Origin: Dichetophora obliterata
Lineage: Eukaryota; Arthropoda; Insecta; Diptera; Sciomyzidae
Assembly (NCBI GenBank): GCA_963920525.1
Contig: OY986435.1
Location: 270,353,574-270,417,573 of the forward strand
Length of the DNA: 64,000 nt
Direction: 5' to 3'
Shown here: piece after piece, positions 10,714-20,610 of the stretch
How the letters are laid out: the number at the start of each line of letters is the position of its first letter
Position numbering within the stretch: position 1 is the stretch's first letter
The notes under the pieces: generated by a model
What the model was told of the DNA's origin: nothing
Seen by the model: only the letters and a program-made list of their open reading frames with translations
Databases searched by the model: none
Translations under genes and position numbers: made by a program

Positions 10714-11953
10714 TTCTCTCATGTTTTTAGCAGCCTTTCTCCAAGTCTGTGCTCCCATAAACAAGTTATTTTATAATCTTTTTCGCTCAATCTTCTTTGC
10801 CAATCCTTGGCATGTGCCATGTAGCTTTTGTTATGCACGCTGACTGGTCCTTATTCTTTCTTTTTCTAATTAAACTTACTCTACGATGACCTGTTTTCAT
10901 TCTATTTATGATGCTTTTCTCCTTTCTCTTATTTTGTTTGTTTGTTGTACAACACAACAAAGCAAATTTGAGTTATTCATAACGGCTTACATTTCATGAT
11001 TATATTTTGATTTTTTTATTTTGTTTTGCCTACCTTCTAGTAATTTACTAGTTTTTAAGTGTGCTTATTTTTTTTAATTATCCTCATTGTGTTCTTTGTT
11101 TTTATATTTGTTTTTTAACTTGGTTACTTTGGTCAGGCTAGCAGAAGTAAGTCTAGCTTTATTATTTTGGCTAAAAAAGCCTAATTGTAGCATTCAAAAC
11201 TTTGTAAGATGCTTTGAATGAGTATCAGAGATAAAGTGCAGTGCAAAATTTAACAATGGAGAGACATTCGAGGTGATTGCTAGGATAAATTGAAAACATT
11301 TATTAAAAACATGAAATCAATTTTATTTCTTATTGCATCTTATTTATTATCGTTCTATATTCCTATTTATATGCATTCTATTGCTTATATTAATTATTTG
11401 ACTTTATTGTACTGTCGATGGCTACGCCCAAAAAAAAAAAAAAAAGCAGAGTGAATAAAGTCATATTCGGGGTCAATTTAACTCTTTTCGTGCATGGTAT
11501 TTTGCCAAAGCTATAAAAACTATATTTAACTCCGTTTGTGTGTTTTATTTACTTCAAAATGTTGATTTGTTTGAGAAGTCGTACTGACTCCGTTTTGAGT
11601 TAGTTTGCTAAAATAAATAAACTCACCGACATAAGAGTGAAATAAAGAATCCGTAATTTCTTTTGTTTTTAATAATTTTTATTTATTTTATATTTCAATT
11701 GCAAAAGAAGGAACGAAAAAAGACAAGGTTAACGCCGAAAATAAAATCTCTCCTCCATACTAACAGAGCAGTTTATCCAATTTGGCAATTTTTAATCTCT
11801 ATAATTTCTTATAAAACAAAACTTTTTTTTCAGTTTTGAGCTTAATTTGTGCTCAACTCTTAAACTATGTTTCAAAGGTGTTTCATTTCTTTAATTTTAA
11901 GGAGAATTTTTCAAAAAAGGGATTTTTGTATTTAACATATCTGAAATAAGGGA
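10097..11953. other. gene-free AT-rich stretch
   Basis: No credible gene is visible. It contains a CA microsatellite (10667-10713) and an A16 run (11430-11445). The open frame at 10631-10843 runs through the CA repeat and is not supported. Confidence 0.5.
10667..10713. repeat. (CA)n microsatellite
   Basis: Interrupted CA dinucleotide repeat, about 47 bp, with an uninterrupted stretch of roughly 23 bp at its right end. Confidence 0.9.
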
Positions 11954-12145
11954 TAAATTTTTGCATTGATTTTACAATAGTTACAACGAACAATACAATA
12001 GTAGTTTTGTTTGTTGAATGAGGAGAAAAATATTTTTTAAGATGTTTAATCCTGACTACATTTTTATTGATCTTAAAAAATATTTTTCTCCTCATTCAAC
12101 GAACAAAATTACAGCAATCTATTGTAAAATTAATGCAAAAATTTA
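11954..12145. repeat. fold-back inverted repeat
   Basis: The left arm (11954-12043) and right arm (12070-12145) are imperfect reverse complements separated by about 26 bp. The innermost arm segments (ATATTTTTCTCCTCATTCAAC on the right) match almost perfectly, and the outer segments match with a short deletion. The two overlapping short open frames here are the same sequence read on both strands. Confidence 0.8.
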
Positions 12146-12159
12146 TATATATATATATT

Positions 12160-12464
12160 AGGGCGGGTCAATTTGTATGGACGAATTTTTTGGAGGTCTG
12201 GCTCAGCGAAATTCGTAAAATACATGTAATTTCAAGACTTTTTCTCCACTACAGCATATACAAATTCTGAAAAAAAGCTGTGCGGACTTTCGTAAATAGA
12301 TTTTGTTCTCAATTATAAAATATGAATGTATGAATGTATGTGTATGAATCTATTTACGAAAGTCCGCACAGCTTTTTTTTAGAATTTGTATATGCTGTAG
12401 TGGAGAAAAAGTCTTGAAATTACATGTATTTTACGAATTTCGCTGAGCCAGAATTTGACCCGCC

Positions 12465-12466
<2 letters not shown>
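12160..12466. mobile_element. 307-bp fold-back MITE inserted in a TA repeat
   Basis: Termini AGGGCGGGTC and GACCCGCCCT, with arms of about 120-140 bp that are almost perfect reverse complements around a short loop near 12304-12345. The element sits inside (TA)n, with AT repeat at 12144-12157 and 12468-12498. A TA target is therefore likely, but the exact duplication cannot be told from the repeat. There is no coding capacity. I cannot assign a superfamily from the termini alone. Confidence 0.85.

Positions 12467-12467
<1 letters not shown>

Positions 12468-12498
<31 letters not shown>
12468..12498. repeat. (TA)n microsatellite
   Basis: Uninterrupted TA repeat immediately right of the fold-back MITE. 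Confidence 0.9.
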
Positions 12499-12502
<4 letters not shown>

Positions 12503-14036
12503 TAGTTAGCTAAATTCTAGTTTGTTGTGAATAGTTAGTAAACAAATCTTATATTGCCAAATTTTAACTAGTTTCTAGTTTAACCTTTCCTGTGTGGTTG
12601 GCAAATAGTCATGTTTTAATTAGTTTACAACTAGTTATATCAAACCAATGATTTAACCAGTTCTTTATTCGGCAATTTACAATATCTTCTGAAGTTGGAT
12701 TTTCTACTAAAGCGACTATTTAAAAAAATTCAAGTAAAATTTACATAGTGTTTAATTATTTCATATCGTCGTTTGCGTGACAAACTGTCGTAACCCACAC
12801 TTTTCTTAAAATTGAGTTAATACCACTATAACACTTCTTATGCAAGTCCTCACTTCTTCTCAAAGTGTTATGTTCATACTTGTTATAGTTAAGCAAAAAC
12901 GCAAATGTCTAAAGGTCGTAACCAACAAAGTATTTAAAAAACCTTTTTACAAACAGCATTAACCCACAAATTTTAGAAATATATGCTTTTGGTAGTCAAA
13001 AAGCTTGTGATTTTGATAGATTGTAACCTCAGTTATGTTTACAGATTAAAAAGCACTGCAGCTTACTACTTCAATTATTTCAATGATTTAGTGAAATTGG
13101 CATTTTCAATCATTTTTATGTTTTTTGAAAGTTTTTAGTGCACTTTTTTTGATCTGCATATTGGTTGGAATTTTCTTAGAGTTTTACATAAAAGGTTAGC
13201 GGCTGTTAGTATTATTAATTAAATATAAAGGTAAAAACAGATTTGCATTTAATTTATTATGATTTGGATTAGTTTGATTTTTGAAAATAGAGACATGATG
13301 GAAAATGACAACCAGCTATTATCAGACAGCTCATCAGACCACGAACCCCTCATAAATGTTGCAGAGAGGGAGAAATCCGGTGCATCACGTACAGCTCAAT
13401 TTTGCGAAGTGTTTGGATGTAGAGAAAAAGTGTTTAGTTCCTGCTTCACATGTAGCTGCTTGCTATGCAGTGATCATTTTATGGGTGACGTATCCTGTGA
13501 TGCTCATAAACCGCCATCAGTTCAAAAATTGCTTACTTTTGAATTTTTCTTATATCGAAAATAAAAATTCATAAAAAAAATGATGAAACAACTTAAGGAT
13601 CATGGAAAAAGGTATTGTACAAACATATCCAAAAAATATATACCAGAACGGAAGTTAGGACCAACTTGTGATCCTAAGAACTGCAAGAAACTTAATCGTA
13701 AATGTTTCATTTTAATTGAGGATGTTCGTCGGCAAATATTTAAAGATTTTTGGGCATTGGGTTCTTTGCAATTGCAAAGAGAGTACATAGTCCGCTTCAC
13801 AAAAAAAAAAGGAAACAAACGCAAATACGCAGGCCAAAACCCAAAAAAACGAATGGTGAGAGCATCAATAGCTAAAACATCGTTTACTGAGATAACAGAA
13901 AAGGAAAAACGTGAGGAGCGAAGAAAAATATGCTCTGATCAAGATGAACGCATTAAGATTAAAATTGAGAAGCATATTGACAGATTTCCAAAAGTTGAGT
14001 CCCATTATTGTCGTATTAATACCACTAGGGAGTTCT

Positions 14037-14047
14037 TACATAGTGAA
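14037..14047 (+). repeat. target-site duplication, left copy
   Basis: TACATAGTGAA, identical to 15534-15544. It marks the point where the LINE entered the transposase-like gene. Confidence 0.93.
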
Positions 14048-15416
14048 CTTAGCTGGAAACTTAATATTCTTGAGCGTACGAAGAAAGCGACAGTTGCGCT
14101 GTACACTTGTAAAAAAGCTATAGGGAAAAGATGGGGGTTTTCCCCAAATATCGTTCACTGGCTGTATAAAGGGGTCATTAGACCTATACTTCTATATGGA
14201 GCATCGATATGGTGGCCTGCCTTGGACAAGGTCACATATTTTAACCGGCTCCAAAAAGTCCAAAGAATGGCATCTATTTGCATCAGTGGTGCTCTGAGAA
14301 CAACACCGACTGCGGCTTTAGAGACCTTATTACACCTTCTACCGCTCGACTTGGTTGCTAGGCAACAGGCAGCTTGTTCGGCGGTCAGACTTAGGGAAAC
14401 TGGAGTATGGAAAAGCCTGGGTTCAGGACACGCATCTATACTCTACAAATTCAACTTCATTCCACCAAGGACTGATTATTGTAAACCACTGCTTTCCTTT
14501 GATGGAAACTACGGTACGCTTATTCCACCTAGAACATACTGGAATAAAGGTGCGCCGTGGAAACCAGGGTGTCTTTATTTCTATACAGATGGGTCAAAAT
14601 TAAATGGCAAGGTCGGGTATGGGGTCTACTCAAAAGAATTAGGGGTATCCTTAGTTCGTAGGCTGCCGGATCACTGTAGTGTTTACCAAGCCGAAATGAT
14701 GGCGATTAAAGAAGTTGCAACCTGGCTCTCAGAGAACGTCATCTCTAAACGAGAAATACATATTTTCTCGGACAGCCAAGCAGCGATCAAATCGATTGAG
14801 CAAGTATCCATCAACTCTAAAGTAGCCAGAGAATGCCGTGCTGCATTAGGCGAAATGTCAAAGTTCTTTGACATCAGCTTAATCTGGGTACCTGGGCATA
14901 AGGGCATACGTGGAAATGAAAAAGCAGACGAGCTTGCTAGGAAAGGTACATCGGTGACTCTAATGGGTCGAAACTCGCCGAGCATCCCGATGGCAACTGT
15001 CAAAATGCTGTCAAAAGTACACCACATCTAAAGCCAACTCAAGATGGGCTGAACTCTCAACATGCAGAACAACAAGGCTTATCTGGCCGACTCTAAACCC
15101 AAAGCGATCGAGAGTCCTTCTCTCGTTGGGAAGATCAGAGGTGGCTACGTTAGTGGCTGTTACCACAGGGCATTGCCTAATAGGCAGACATGCCTCCAGA
15201 TTGGGAGTCATCACTAATGACTTCTGCAGAAGCTGCAGGGACGAGGAGGAGGAGGAAACTATCTCCCACCTTCTATGTTCCTGTCCCGCGCTTGCGAGAA
15301 GAAGGCATAAACATTTGGGGTCATTCTTCTTTTCGGAGCTTGACGACCTGTCGGGGACAAGCGTCAAACGTCTAACAAGCTTTATTAAGAGCTCAATGTG
15401 GTTCCACTCGGACTGA
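14048..15416 (+). pseudogene. LINE ORF2 C-terminal fragment with RNase H, one frameshift
   Basis: The frame runs from 14048 to a stop at 15029-15031, then continues one frame over (from about 15018) to 15416, so a single frameshift near 15015 breaks it. RNase H motifs are all present: YTDGSKLNGKVGYGVYS (first Asp), YQAEMMAI (Glu), HIFSDSQAAIKSI (Asp) and WVPGHKGIRGNEKADELA (His and Asp). The shifted part carries the knuckle CRSCRDEEEEETISHLLCSC, as in I-group ORF2 proteins. By chance the LINE joined the upstream transposase-like frame in phase, so 13580-15031 reads as one 483-codon frame. That frame is a fusion created by insertion and not a gene. RNase H would remove the RNA strand after first-strand synthesis. 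Confidence 0.92.
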
Positions 15417-15470
15417 AGGCCAAGTGTGCAGCGGTATCACAACGGACCTCACTGGTCTAAGTGAGCTGTG

Positions 15471-15499
15471 GTACGTGCGTTTTGGTTTTAAGCACGTAC
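15471..15499 (+). promoter_or_regulatory. 3' UTR hairpin of the LINE
   Basis: GTACGTGC (15471-15478) pairs perfectly with GCACGTAC (15492-15499) over a 13-base loop, 15 bp before the AACCT tail. Many LINEs carry a 3' stem-loop that their reverse transcriptase recognises; that role is inferred here. Confidence 0.6.
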
Positions 15500-15514
15500 A
15501 GCGGCTGCCGCCTC

Positions 15515-15533
15515 AACCTAACCTAACCTAACC
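15515..15533 (+). repeat. (AACCT)n 3' tail of the LINE
   Basis: Nearly four AACCT units end exactly at the target duplication, so they belong to the LINE's 3' end. The repeat is the complement strand of TTAGG, the common insect telomere repeat. Confidence 0.85.
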
Positions 15534-15544
15534 TACATAGTGAA
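15534..15544 (+). repeat. target-site duplication, right copy
   Basis: TACATAGTGAA, identical to 14037-14047. The interrupted transposase-like frame resumes right after it (TTAACTATT). Confidence 0.93.
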
Positions 15545-16798
15545 TTAACTATTAAAAAAATGTACAGCATATTTTTGCATGACCTACAAGATGAAACAAA
15601 TTAACCAAGCATGACAACATATCGAAAAATATTTTTAAAAAAAATGTATCATATCAACATCCTAAAAAAGACCAATGCAGTCTTTGTAAGTCATACCATG
15701 AAAGTACGATGGAGACTAAAATTCATTTAAAAGAACAATTCACTATGCACGACCAAGAGAAGAAAAAATTTCAGCATATTAAAAGCAGATGTAAGGAAAT
15801 CTCACAAAATAATTCAGAAATTTTATGAGCTTCTTTTGATATGCAGCAGGTCATAACCTTGCCGATTTCCAATGAAAACGCAGTGTTTTACAAACGACGT
15901 CTTTCGGTTTACAATTTCACTACATATAATATCGCAACTGGTGACTGTTTTTGTTATACATGGCATGAAGGACAGAGTGGTAGAAGCGCATCCGAAATAT
16001 CTGCAGCACTTTTCATTTTTCTAAAGAAGTGTGATGAAAAAGGTAACAAAACGATCAACTTTTTCGCTGACGGCTGTAGTGGTCAGAATAAGAATTCGAT
16101 TGTTGCCTTAACCTTAATATACGTTTTGGGGAATTCGCTTAATATAAATGAAATAAATTTGCGAATATCTGTTCCATGCCATGGGCAAAGCGAAGGGGAT
16201 TCAGCACACAGTGCCATAAGATACGCATTGTGTAAAGCTGGAAATATTTACACTCCTAGTCAATTAATTCCCATCATCAAATTGGCTAGAAGAAAAAAAC
16301 CTTATGAAGTGTTGCACTTGATTTTTCGGATTTCTTAAATTTTAAAAAACTCTCTACTGACATAAAATTTCAGATGATGCAGGTGCAAGTATAAACTGGA
16401 CTGAGATGGTCGAATTTTCTGTCAAAAAGACTGATCCATTCAAACTTTTTTTCAAGACCAACCATACTCAATGCGCTTACCGTTCCATTTCGTTGAAGAG
16501 AGGAGTTTTAACATTTATACATGGACAAATTCTAAATCTTAATACAACACCGATAAAACTAGCTGTTGATAAATACAACGACTTGATATCTCTTACAGCT
16601 GGCCACACCCCAGTTATAAGGCAATCCGAACACATTAATTTTTATAAATCGCTGCTGCATTAAATTACCTTTTTTGAATATCAATTGATTTTAGATATTA
16701 AATTGCTTTGAAATAAGTTAACCAAGTTTTTTGTTATAAAATTTTACTATGAAATAGCATTTTTAATACAATTTTACCATAGCGGAAATTTTTGAATA

Positions 16799-17292
16799 TT
16801 CACGATCTTGTTGCATTTTTGCAAATGCGTTTTTGCAAGGGTAGGTTATAATGACCACACCTTTAATATTATGATATTTCAAATGCTTTTGCAATAACTG
16901 TTTTTTGTTAACATTGTTTTGATCATCAATTTTTAAAATTATTTAGATAGTTGAATGCAATATTGTACGAGTAAATAAGAGCCTCTTCTCTTCCTCTGGT
17001 TTTTTTTTTGTTGGTATTTTCCCTTTTAATTTTCCTTTTTAAAAATCCCTCCATTTCTTTAGTACTTTTTTTTTTATTATAAAATAATGTTTTTGCCGCT
17101 AAAAATTTAAAAAATAAAAACAACTGTTCAATAAGCACTGTTCAGAAAGTATCAGTGGATGTGCATATAGATTTGCATATACAACAGCCTTTTGTTTAGT
17201 ATATGCATAAATGTTGCAAATGCATATCAATGCTTTTTATTTTTGTAAAAGCTGCTAATTTTCCCTTTGCAACGATGCAACAAGATCGTGAA
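16799..17292. mobile_element. nested inverted-repeat element of about 494 bp
   Basis: TTCACGATCTTGTTGCA at 16799-16815 is the exact reverse complement of 17276-17292. Further partial matches (GCAAATGCG/GCATATG-type motifs) lie inside. It sits between the end of the transposase-like relic and the right terminal repeat of the large transposon, so it may be a MITE nested there or a subterminal repeat of the host element. No clear target duplication is seen. The minus-strand frame at 16926-17138 is low-complexity Lys-rich sequence. Confidence 0.6.
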
Positions 17293-17827
17293 CTGCCCTA
17301 TTTTGTTTTTCCTCTTGTCACTATAATTTCTTAATGCATAGCCATTTGTTTGCATTTATTATTAAATCTACTTTATTTTACATAGTATTATGAACCTACA
17401 TTAATTTAATTGTTTGCAATGTGAATTTTTTGCACGTGTTTTTGTTGCTAAAATAAAATTTAATAAATATATTAAAAGCAATATTAAATAAAAAGCATAT
17501 TGTTGCTTTAATTAATTTTTCATCTAAAAAATGTATCTTACGACGCCTAAAAATTCTTAAAAAGCAAAAATAAAATTTTCACAAACCGACGTTCGTGTTT
17601 AATTAGTTACTACAGTTTCTAGGAAATACTTAGCAAAATTTTTTTTTACACAAATCCAGACACTACAATAACGTACCCAAAATATTTAATAAGTTTGATT
17701 TTATTAAATAAAAGAGGTGTCACGTGGCCAAAAGAATTGTTAAAACAGTGACCGAAACAGAAAAAACGTTCCCCTGAAAAATTTTAAAAATGTGGGTTAC
17801 AACAGTTTGTCACGCGAGCGACGATAT

Positions 17828-18360
17828 AAAAGTAAATTTTTTAAAGTTCATAAGGTACATGAGTATAATGAAAGAAAAATTATAATATTAATTTAATTTT
17901 TATGAAAAAATTAATGGATGCTTTAATTTTTGTCGTCTGCATTTGATGCTTGTATTTTACATGGCAATGACTATAGCAATGAGAGCAACAAAAACCAAGG
18001 AGCTGCGCATTTCCACTGGTCTAACCTCCAAAGAATCAAGAAAAAACTCAAAACTCATTCCGCAAGATCGCTCTATGGGATCGCTTCATACATTTTTGTG
18101 CAAAAACTGTAAGGAGTGGTACTAGATCATTTAAAGTTGGCACCGAGCATTGTATTGACTAAATTTAGAAAAAAATGGAATTTCATCAAAATCGGTCACG
18201 CCCACCTCTCATACAATCCAAATCGATTTTTCGCATAAAATTTTTACTGTCGGAGCAAAAGTACACTTTCTAGAATACAAAAAAAGTGCATGTGAACCCC
18301 TGCAAAGTATAGATAAGATTTTTTTCAATATTTTGTTTATCATTCCACAAAAAACTTTAT
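17828..18360. other. spacer between two decayed transposon genes
   Basis: No gene is visible. The passage near 18181-18230 (TTTCATCAAAATCGGTCACGCCC) resembles 3' or terminal sequence of dispersed insect repeats. Confidence 0.4.
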
Positions 18361-19591
18361 TTATTCTTCATCTATCATTTCTTCGACTACATCATCACAT
18401 TCCAAGTCCTGTTCGGGTCGCTCATGTCTTAAGCTGGTTATAAAAGGGTCTGATGAAAACAGTAAGCGATGAAAAATATCAGTGTTTGTCGAAACTCTAT
18501 TGCATTTCCTAGCAAACATTAGCCTATAGTTCCTGTAGTCCTTATTTCTTGCTTCTTCCGCTTCTTCACTTAGCATACCAATAGGAAGAATTGCTGCATC
18601 CATAATGTCTTTTCCATGTATCAGTATTTTATGGACAGTAACTGGCATGCAATACCAAGCATATTTTTCAACAAACAGTTTAGCCGTATCCCAAGTATAG
18701 TTTTTTAAATTTTCCGAATTGATTTTATGGCCACACGTTATTATTTGCAATATTATTCGAAATCGGTCTATCAACTCCAATCGGGTTGGAGAAAAAACGT
18801 CGCGACGTATTTCCATCATTAGATGATCCTGTTCCTTGTTGAACATAATCGATTCTTATGTTCATTTGTTCCTTGAGTTCTTTTTGTAGGCGTTCTTTTC
18901 GGATATTTGCATATCATCTGAATAGCACTTTGCTTTCTCTTCAGCAACCTTTATATAGGGCGGTAGAAAAATGGAATCCTTGCTTTTTAAAACCATTTTT
19001 GAAACATTCATACTGGAATTTCGTGAGCTCTGCATCCATCATTATTGCTAATACAATCGATGACGGAATGAAGGTTGGAGTTGCAACATTTCTATCCGAT
19101 ACTTTACTCGCCATAAGCAAATGATCCTCTGTATACTGCGATCAGCAGCTTCAAACCTTTTTACAAGATCGCTGCAATCTTCAAAGTTTTTAGCTGGCCT
19201 TCCCCCTTTTTTGGAACAACTTGGTAGATCATCAAGCACCTCAGCTTTCACTTCAAATATTCCTTATTAGAAATATGGTATTAATGCCAAATTTAAACAA
19301 TTTTATAATTTTAATAAATAATATTTTCTATTATAAATGTTATGTCGTTCCCAACTTACCTTTCAGCCATATTTCATAAGTTTTAAAAAAATCTTGTTTA
19401 TTTATTCGACATTTATGCCATCGTTTATTAAAATTACTAAGGAACCGCTTTGAAATGGCTTTTTTAACATCTTCAACTTGATCTAAAGAAAGTTGCGAGT
19501 TTTTATCTTTAATGAAAGTGTTTAGTAAATCAATTTCTCCATTGCAATTAATTATTTCTTTACACAGTTCTTCATATAAAGCCGAAAACAA
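18361..19591 (-). pseudogene. repeat-associated insect gene relic (unnamed family), fragmented
   Basis: Minus-strand pieces line up from 19591 to 18361. The first (19591-19340) is lysine-rich and N-terminal-like. The second (19251-19048) has KKGGRPAKNFEDCSDLVKRF. A short stretch at about 19050-18850 has MMDAELTKFQYE and a frame change. The longest (18846-18361, 161 codons) contains PVTVHKILIHGKDIMDAAI, LPIGMLSEEAEEARNKDYR, ARKCNRVSTNTDIFHRLLF and SSDPFI. I recognise this order of motifs (GRP-KNFE, VHKILIHG, SEEAxEARNKD, RKxSRVxTNxD) from multicopy uncharacterised proteins in aphids and other insects. Multicopy distribution suggests a transposon or domesticated repeat; I know of no established function. 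Stops and frame shifts between pieces show that this copy is dead, although an intron at 19252-19339 is possible. Confidence 0.62.
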
Positions 19592-20365
19592 ACTAATTTT
19601 AATAATTATATGTATATAATAATTTTAAATATTTTAAAATTAAAGTCGCAAATGTTGTTATTCTGCCTTTTTTTCACTACAAAATCCTACAAATCATATG
19701 GTTTTGTTTTTAAATATCTCTTTGCACTATCATTTGCTAATATCACACATAATATGGTTTTGTTTTTGATTATCTCTATGCACTGTTTCGCCCAATTGTC
19801 AACAAATTGTTGTTATATTCAATATTTAATAAATAGCTGGCCTAAGAGTATGCAATACTTTTTTGCAAAAATTTTATGACAAATTTTATGACTTTTACCA
19901 GAAATTTATAGTTTTCTTCCTCTTCCACAAATAACCGCAAATTAATTTTTTTTTTAATAGAAAGAAGACATTCCCACTTTTTATTTTATTAAAAGAGCAG
20001 CTTAACGGAAAGTGAAGCTACATTAGTTTGTTTCCATTGAAAATAAAAAAAAGTTAATTTTTGCAGGCTTACAGATTCGGGCATATCTTCTTAACGGCTT
20101 ATGATATATAAAATTCAAATGGTATTATGAAGCAAATTATAAAGAAAAATAAGAAAATGTATGTCATTTCTTGCTTGGCACCCTTGCAGCGACTTTACTT
20201 CAATTTTACAAAAGTAAAAAACAGTTTTTCTAACCATAAACGCACATTTCATATTCAAACGTTTCTCTATAAAACTGCATCATTAGATTTCTTAAATTAA
20301 GTGGTCGAAAAATAGGGTTTCTGACACCAAAATCCCATAGTAGATCGTGACAGCTTGACCGCCAC
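19592..20365. other. gene-free stretch
   Basis: No gene is visible. A short imperfect duplication of about 56 bp (ATATGGTTTTGTTTTT at 19696 and 19752) is the only structure noticed. Confidence 0.45.
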
Positions 20366-20368
20366 TAA

Positions 20369-20607
20369 GGGCCAGTTTTTCAGTACGAGCTTAAAGCTTA
20401 GTCAAATAAAAATGAGCTTAACTCACGGAAATCGGTCGTTTAAACTCGGTTTAGGCGAAAAAGGAACACAACACGTAATAATTTAAGTCAATTTAACTTC
20501 AACGAATGCTTAAGTATCTAGTTAAACCGAGTTTAAACGTCCAATTTTGGTGAGCTAAGCTAGGTTTAATTTGACTAAAAGTTAAACTCGTAATGAAAAA
20601 CTGGCCC
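20369..20607. mobile_element. PIF/Harbinger-like MITE (GGGCCAGTTTTTCA ends)
   Basis: A 239-bp element with inverted ends of about 40 bp. The left reads GGGCCAGTTTTTCAGTACGA, and the right, read inward, GGGCCAGTTTTTCATTACGA. TAA lies on both sides (20366-20368 and 20608-20610). GGGCC-type ends with TAA duplications fit PIF/Harbinger. There is no coding capacity. A third end of the same family is at 22652. Confidence 0.85.
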
Positions 20608-20610
20608 TAA

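Larger units (their letters stand above)
14048..15533 (+). mobile_element. 5'-truncated I-group LINE (RT thumb, RNase H, Zn knuckle)
   Basis: A 1,486-bp insertion bounded by an exact 11-bp target duplication. It starts mid-protein, just after the reverse transcriptase catalytic palm (SWKLNILERTKKATVALYT), and continues through the thumb region, a ribonuclease H domain and a Cys-His knuckle. It then has a short 3' UTR and a tail of AACCT repeats. Truncation at the 5' end is the usual outcome of target-primed reverse transcription. RNase H in the same ORF places it in the I group (I, LOA, R1 and allied clades); I lean to LOA-like but cannot prove it. It lacks the endonuclease and the RT active site, so it is a dead copy. 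Confidence 0.92.
13259..16663 (+). pseudogene. transposase-like gene relic (SGQNKN family), split by a LINE
   Basis: Pieces in order: an acidic, Cys-rich N-terminal part (13259-13561; CEVFGCREKVFSSCFTCSC) closed by an in-frame TAA at 13562; a basic part (13580-14047) with RKCFILIEDVRRQIFKDFW; a Cys segment near 15670-15700; a core at 15841-16338 with FFADGCSGQNKN and VPCHGQSEGDSAHSA; and a C-terminal part (16374-16663). Proteins with this layout (basic RKCF...FWALG block, paired Cys, DGCSGQNKN) are multicopy in aphids and other insects and are generally taken to be transposon-encoded, with acidic residues of the core as likely catalytic positions; this is recalled, not searched. It is broken by the stop at 13562, a LINE at 14048-15533, a stop at 15600, and two frame changes near 16320 and 16370. 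The inverted repeats at 12763 and 17827 support its being the transposon's own gene. It is not functional. Confidence 0.75.
12763..17827 (+). mobile_element. DNA transposon of about 5 kb, decayed, unclassified family
   Basis: The left end, from 12763 (ATATCGTCGTTTGCGTGAC, then AAACTGTCGTAACCCACA), is matched in reverse complement by the right end, 17791-17827, with about four mismatches over 37 bp. These terminal inverted repeats bracket a plus-strand transposase-like relic at 13259-16663. Without the nested 1,486-bp LINE and its extra duplication copy the unit would be about 3.6 kb, and about 3.1 kb without the nested inverted-repeat element at 16799-17292. The target-site duplication is not clear. 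The ends and the gene together make this a recognisable autonomous-type element that is now dead. I cannot name its superfamily from memory. Confidence 0.78.

Noticed and set aside
13580..15031. A single 483-residue protein gene
   Set aside because: The 11-bp target duplication shows that it is an insertion fusion of two unrelated mobile-element pieces.
15011..15367. 118-residue minus-strand frame rich in Ser
   Set aside because: It is antisense to the LINE RNase H/knuckle coding sequence, which has clear family motifs.
16374..16663. Reading 16320-16374 as a spliced intron of the transposase-like gene
   Set aside because: An AG acceptor exists at 16372-16373, but no GT donor gives a matching phase. 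The skipped sequence also still reads as family-like residues in a third frame (DFSDFLNFKKL), so frame damage explains it better.
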